Assembly: GCF_932526225.1 (NCBI RefSeq)
Contig: NC_064035.1
Span: 7,563,501 to 7,627,500, forward strand
Source: Nematostella vectensis
Taxonomy: Eukaryota > Cnidaria > Anthozoa > Actiniaria > Edwardsiidae
DNA length: 64,000 bases
Reading direction: 5' to 3'
This document shows positions 61,201-64,000 of the stretch, piece by piece. The notes below the pieces were generated by a model, which was given only the letters and a program-made list of their open reading frames with translations, ran no database searches and had not been told where the DNA came from. The position numbers and the translations under genes were made by a program. Position 1 is the first letter of the stretch; every line of letters begins with the position of its first letter.

Positions 61201-63081
61201 ACATATGCATGTAAACAATGTCAATCATAACTGTCAATAAACTGCCTTCTGGTTAAAACACTCATCACTTTTTTAACCAACTACCTAACAATATACTGTA
61301 GTTAGAATATAACCTAACCATATATACCCAACCTTGTCCCAAAACCTAACCCCAAGGTACTATGAATATAAAGCCGTATCCAACCTTGTCCCTAAACCTA
61401 ACCCCAAGGTACTATGAATATAAAACCGTATCCAACCTTGTCCCTAAACCTAACCCCAAGGTACTATGAATATAAAGCCATACCCAACCTTGTCCCTAAA
61501 CCTAACCCTAAGGTACTATGAATTGTTAAAACTGGTATGAAATTTTTCAAACCAGTTTGAAAAATTCAAACCAGTTTTAACAATTTCAAACCAAGAAGCA
61601 TTTCAAACCACAACAGGTGCAGTGTGTTTTTGCTCAATTCCCTTGGTCATCATATAGTAGATCACTTTTTATTGGAAGATAGTATAATGCCCGTCCCCAA
61701 ATCCCAGGTAACACCTTTTCGGTACAGTACAGCAAAGAGCCTAGATCTAACAAGAAATAAGAGTTGATGAAATTTCCAAAATTTTTGTCCATATGATTGT
61801 ATACAATAGGATATTCTTAGCAACTGTTATTCTCTTTGAACATGTTTGATGGATAAATGGGTATTTCTGTCAGCTGTTTCTAAAAATATCCTCATGTTCA
61901 ACAGAAGATGAGCTTGATTATTCATGAAGGGAGACACAAGTAGCACAAGCTTATGAAAAAAAGCAAACACCCTCTCGTTGACTACCAAAGACTGTTTGAT
62001 CACAACCATGTGATAGCCAGATAGAGTGGAACTCTCATATCCATTTGATCAAGCACATTATTTTTGGGTGTGAAAAATTTGAAAAAAAGAGTAATTGAAA
62101 ATGCAAGCTACAGTATTAGCAACATATTATAACTATATAACTTTTGTATTGAGACAGTTCTGCCTACAGTAAAAAGAATAAAAAAAGGATGAAAAAAACC
62201 CTTAAGACACCCCCCCCCCCCCCCCTCCAAGGGGCACTGCCAATTTCACTTTCCCTTCTGCCGATTTCAGGAGAACTTCTTTAGAAATTTCTGTGAATAA
62301 CTATTCCACCAAAATTATGAATATAGATAAAGTTTTCAGACCCTCTTTTACTGAGAGGCCATACTGAAATTATGCTAGTATAGTATATACAGAAATCCTG
62401 TTCATCTGAAAATACGTATAACTGTAATTGATTTTCAATTTTCTTTTAATTATAGGAGATTGCCGTGCTGTGCTTGGTAGTGTTAATGGCGATGGAAGTT
62501 GGGTCGCTACTCCGTTATCTGCTGATCAAACAGCCAATAGTAGAGAGGAATTTCAGAGAGTGTGGTCACAACACCCTGGAGAAGAAGCAACTGTTATCAA
62601 GAATGGTCGTCTTCTTGGTCAGCTCCAACCCTTGCGTGCATTTGGGGACATACAGTACAAGTGGGACAGAGTAACACACAACCATATTCTTACACAAGTC
62701 TATGGAGGCCCTATTGTGCCGCCTCATGTTTACAAGTCACCACCCTACCTTACTGCAGAACCTGTTGTCACCAAAAGGCAACTGAGGTCAAAGGATAGAT
62801 TCCTTATCCTGGCAACAGATGGATTGTGGGATTCAATGTCCAGTGATAAGGCTGTTGAGCTTGTAGGGCAGTTTGTAAATGGCGCAGGTAGAAAGAGTGA
62901 TGTGCTTGAACATAACGCAGCAAGTCATCTCATTCGGCATGCAATTGGTGGGAATGATCACCACTTTGTTGCCCAGATGTTGCTGGTGCCAGATCAGTAT
63001 CGGCGTATGTGGAGAGATGATATCACTGTTACTGTTGTGTTCTTCAATTCGGAGGAGGTCAAGATATCCAGTCAGCTTTAA
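58266..63081 (+). CDS. Pyruvate dehydrogenase phosphatase-like PP2C
   Basis: PPM/PP2C-family phosphatase most like the catalytic subunit of pyruvate dehydrogenase phosphatase (PDP1/PDP2), a mitochondrial Mg/Mn enzyme that reactivates the pyruvate dehydrogenase complex by removing phosphate from E1. Two exons, 58266-59166 and 62456-63081, join in phase inside ANAGDCRAVLG and give 508 residues. Motifs seen: TEDRNAE, DGHGG at 152-156, SGACTIAAY, LRAFGD, ATDGLWD and RDDITVTVV, so all metal-binding aspartates are kept. The N-terminus (res 1-57) has a hydrophobic segment, WPVAGVAAAFVGSLYSLGF, and could act in mitochondrial import or membrane attachment; Met15 is an alternative start. The single intron contains a complete integrase transposon. 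Candidate poly(A) signals AATAAA lie at 63222 and near 63294. Confidence 0.93.
59565..59637 (-). other. tRNA-like relic inside the transposon
   Basis: On the minus strand the stretch reads TAGCGCAGTTGG (a perfect A box) and, 40 bases on, GGTTCAAATCC (a B box with one change). The acceptor and anticodon stems pair poorly, so it is probably a tRNA-derived fragment rather than a working tRNA. It could still act as an RNA polymerase III promoter. Confidence 0.45.
59722..61230 (+). CDS. Integrase-type transposase (Ginger/KRBA2-like)
   Basis: Uninterrupted 502-residue reading frame. Order: N-terminal region (1-98); zinc-binding-like segment with H105 and H110 followed by C139 and H142, a C-x-x-H variation on the usual HHCC; integrase core with D171, D233 (VCDNGTEF) and E269 (VERSN). 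D233 and E269 are 35 residues apart, the classic DD35E spacing. Next is an acidic tandem repeat, three copies of a 16-residue unit containing QLEDNPTVPLE (60732-60861), then a basic linker and a C-terminal domain (FNVYDIVAIQIHKSDK) like those of KRBA2/SCAND3-type proteins. No reverse transcriptase, protease or gag partner is present. The intact frame suggests recent activity. Confidence 0.88.
   Translation: MRIVDDTLLSNMADCVDSQEFLKQIDTIKEQAKTQKSGINVFITDEFYSKAQDYLKEKAKGNERRISNQMTKTQIEALKGKKWTLNAKNKVVSSEGKPVHLSFAHQRVAHRGRQKTEKWIQDNFAEVTQKVINVFVQLCKYHAEQKPITSRVKEVTKPFQAPTFLSFIELDLMDFRNTPCKCSKRLQWVLNIIDHHSKYVTCWPLKGKNAVEVLQGLKNYCYSFGFPKKIVCDNGTEFSNAMLNSFCEENTLKICHGSPRTPTTQGLVERSNCTWKEDMRAILISKQKSVGEWCKATMEASYTMNITYHRAIKCSPYQAVFGFKAHREVIRIEQDGQEVQEEQLEDNPTVPLEQEEQLEDNPTVPLEQEEQLEDNPTVPLEEHIDNEGRKCKRKKICESQKTYNEKMKKPTQKAKKFKFNVYDIVAIQIHKSDKVSKLHPNMLIGKITEIDSTSNYVKVVTQFGIIKGLIAPTRLNSCTATNVAFDYDHEVSFTYACKQCQS
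61328..61527. repeat. 52-bp tandem repeat inside the transposon
   Basis: Nearly four copies of a 52-bp unit starting CCAACCTTGTCCCTAAACCT and including AAGGTACTATGAATATAAA. It lies just inside the right inverted end. The unit carries CCTAACCC, which recalls telomere-like repeats but is too short to mean more. Confidence 0.85.
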
Positions 63082-64000
63082 GATCTAAGGTTATTTTGAT
63101 TAATCTACAAACTTAATCACTTCCTCCACTGTAATTTTGCTCCCTGGAGATACTGTACCAACTACACAGGCATCAGAATAAAAGCTGACACAAATACTCT
63201 GTTTTGTCTCCTGTCACCGAGAATAAATACGAAGTGGTGTTGGTAATTATTAAGAACTCATTTCATGGTTCTTCAAGGGATTAATCTGTATACAATAAAG
63301 CCCTGAAAATAGTATTACTTTTGTACAATTTTGTACACTTTTATCTGCAAGTGTTAAGCATTGCAATGGATCACAGAAAATCCATGAAGACACTGATTCA
63401 TGCATCATATTTAATGAAAAGGGCTTATGTTATATCATTGGAAAGCTTACAAGTTTATCAGGGTTGCTGGATTGGTTTTAAAGCCCATTTTTTTTAAGTT
63501 TATTGGTATAAAAATTTATGCACAAGGTTGAAGGAAAGATATTGGCTCAAAACAAGCACTTTATTAAGAAATAAGCCATTCTTGAGAAAAAAACAGAACA
63601 GAATTCTTTTTCATTTAGTAAGCTTTCCAATAATTTGACATAAGATTTGTCTTTTTCCTTGAATCTAGATCTTCCACAGTTTCACACAGGCTCAAAGCAC
63701 CTACATGATTCTAAACAATTCATTTTACAGATAAATAAACTTAGTAATGTATACAGTAACGAAAAGATTGCATAAGTGAAAGAGCTTGTGCAAGTTCATT
63801 TTAATATCAAGTGGCTAACTTGGTTGGTTCTACTTCAAGGTTTATCAAATAGCTAAACTGATTTGAAGATGACAAAAACAACACTTGCAAAGTCAATTAT
63901 GAGTTACATAAAGTACTGTGTCAATTGACTGGGGCATGGAAGCTCAGACCCACTCCTATATGCTCCCAGCCCTCGCTCTCCCCCTCCTTTAGATTCCCGC
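63082..64000. other. 3' UTR and downstream sequence, no further gene
   Basis: After the phosphatase stop codon comes AT-rich sequence with two AATAAA hexamers, then about 600 bp with no open frame, splice pattern or repeat that I can support. Confidence 0.5.

Larger units (their letters stand above)
59218..61615 (+). mobile_element. Ginger-like integrase DNA transposon in the phosphatase intron
   Basis: A 2398-bp element with inverted ends TGTTGTGGTTTCAAATG and, in inverse, CATTTCAAACCACAACA, followed inward by repeated GGTTTGAAT/ATTCAAACC words. Exact 4-bp direct repeats GGTG (59214-59217 and 61616-61619) flank it. Inside are a pyrimidine-rich stretch (59395-59525), a tRNA-like relic, one 502-codon integrase gene and a 52-bp tandem array. 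TGTT ends, 4-bp duplications and a retrovirus-type DDE integrase without reverse transcriptase fit the Ginger group of cut-and-paste transposons. It points the same way as its host gene. Confidence 0.82.

Noticed and set aside
59722..61230. Reading the integrase gene as part of an endogenous retrovirus or LTR retrotransposon
   Set aside because: There is no reverse transcriptase, protease, gag or LTR; the flanks are inverted, not direct, repeats with a 4-bp duplication, which fits a DNA transposon.

Overview
This window is nuclear DNA from an early-branching animal, most likely an anthozoan cnidarian such as a sea anemone (Nematostella-like). The evidence is: multi-exon GFP-like chromoprotein genes of the anthozoan type; a set of conserved animal housekeeping genes with many introns and GT-AG splice sites; a single-exon rhodopsin-class GPCR; and a dense load of short inverted-repeat (MITE-like) elements. 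Species was not checked by any search.

Layout. Positions 1-3750 hold no recognisable gene and begin with a striking G-depleted tract. Positions 3963-18058 hold two GFP-family loci in head-to-head orientation: an apparently intact gene on the minus strand (3963-9693) and a decayed copy on the plus strand (15394-18058). The copy has a transposon insertion, an internal deletion and frameshifts. From 19102 to 63081 seven conserved protein genes lie on strictly alternating strands: ZNF622/REI1-like (+), TACO1-like (-), UBXN4-like (+), DNAJC9-like (-), CMTR1-like cap methyltransferase (+), a D-2-hydroxyacid dehydrogenase (-) and a pyruvate dehydrogenase phosphatase-like PP2C (+). I rebuilt the exon structures of the six spliced genes by hand; each junction keeps the reading frame and the expected family alignment.

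Alternation makes three tight divergent promoters (24527-24892, 41717-42196, 57995-58265) and three convergent 3' ends. Two genes sit inside introns of others: an intronless GPCR in UBXN4 intron 10, and a 2.4-kb integrase-bearing DNA transposon (Ginger/KRBA2-type, 4-bp target duplication) in the single intron of the phosphatase gene.

Functional themes: 60S ribosome maturation (ZNF622), mitochondrial COX1 translation (TACO1), ER-associated degradation (UBXN4), histone/Hsp70 co-chaperone work (DNAJC9), mRNA cap-1 formation (CMTR1), oxoacid reduction and pyruvate dehydrogenase activation. They do not form one pathway. The most unusual material is the GFP pair with a K-Y-G chromophore, the intact integrase transposon, and several repeats that duplicated splice donor sites.
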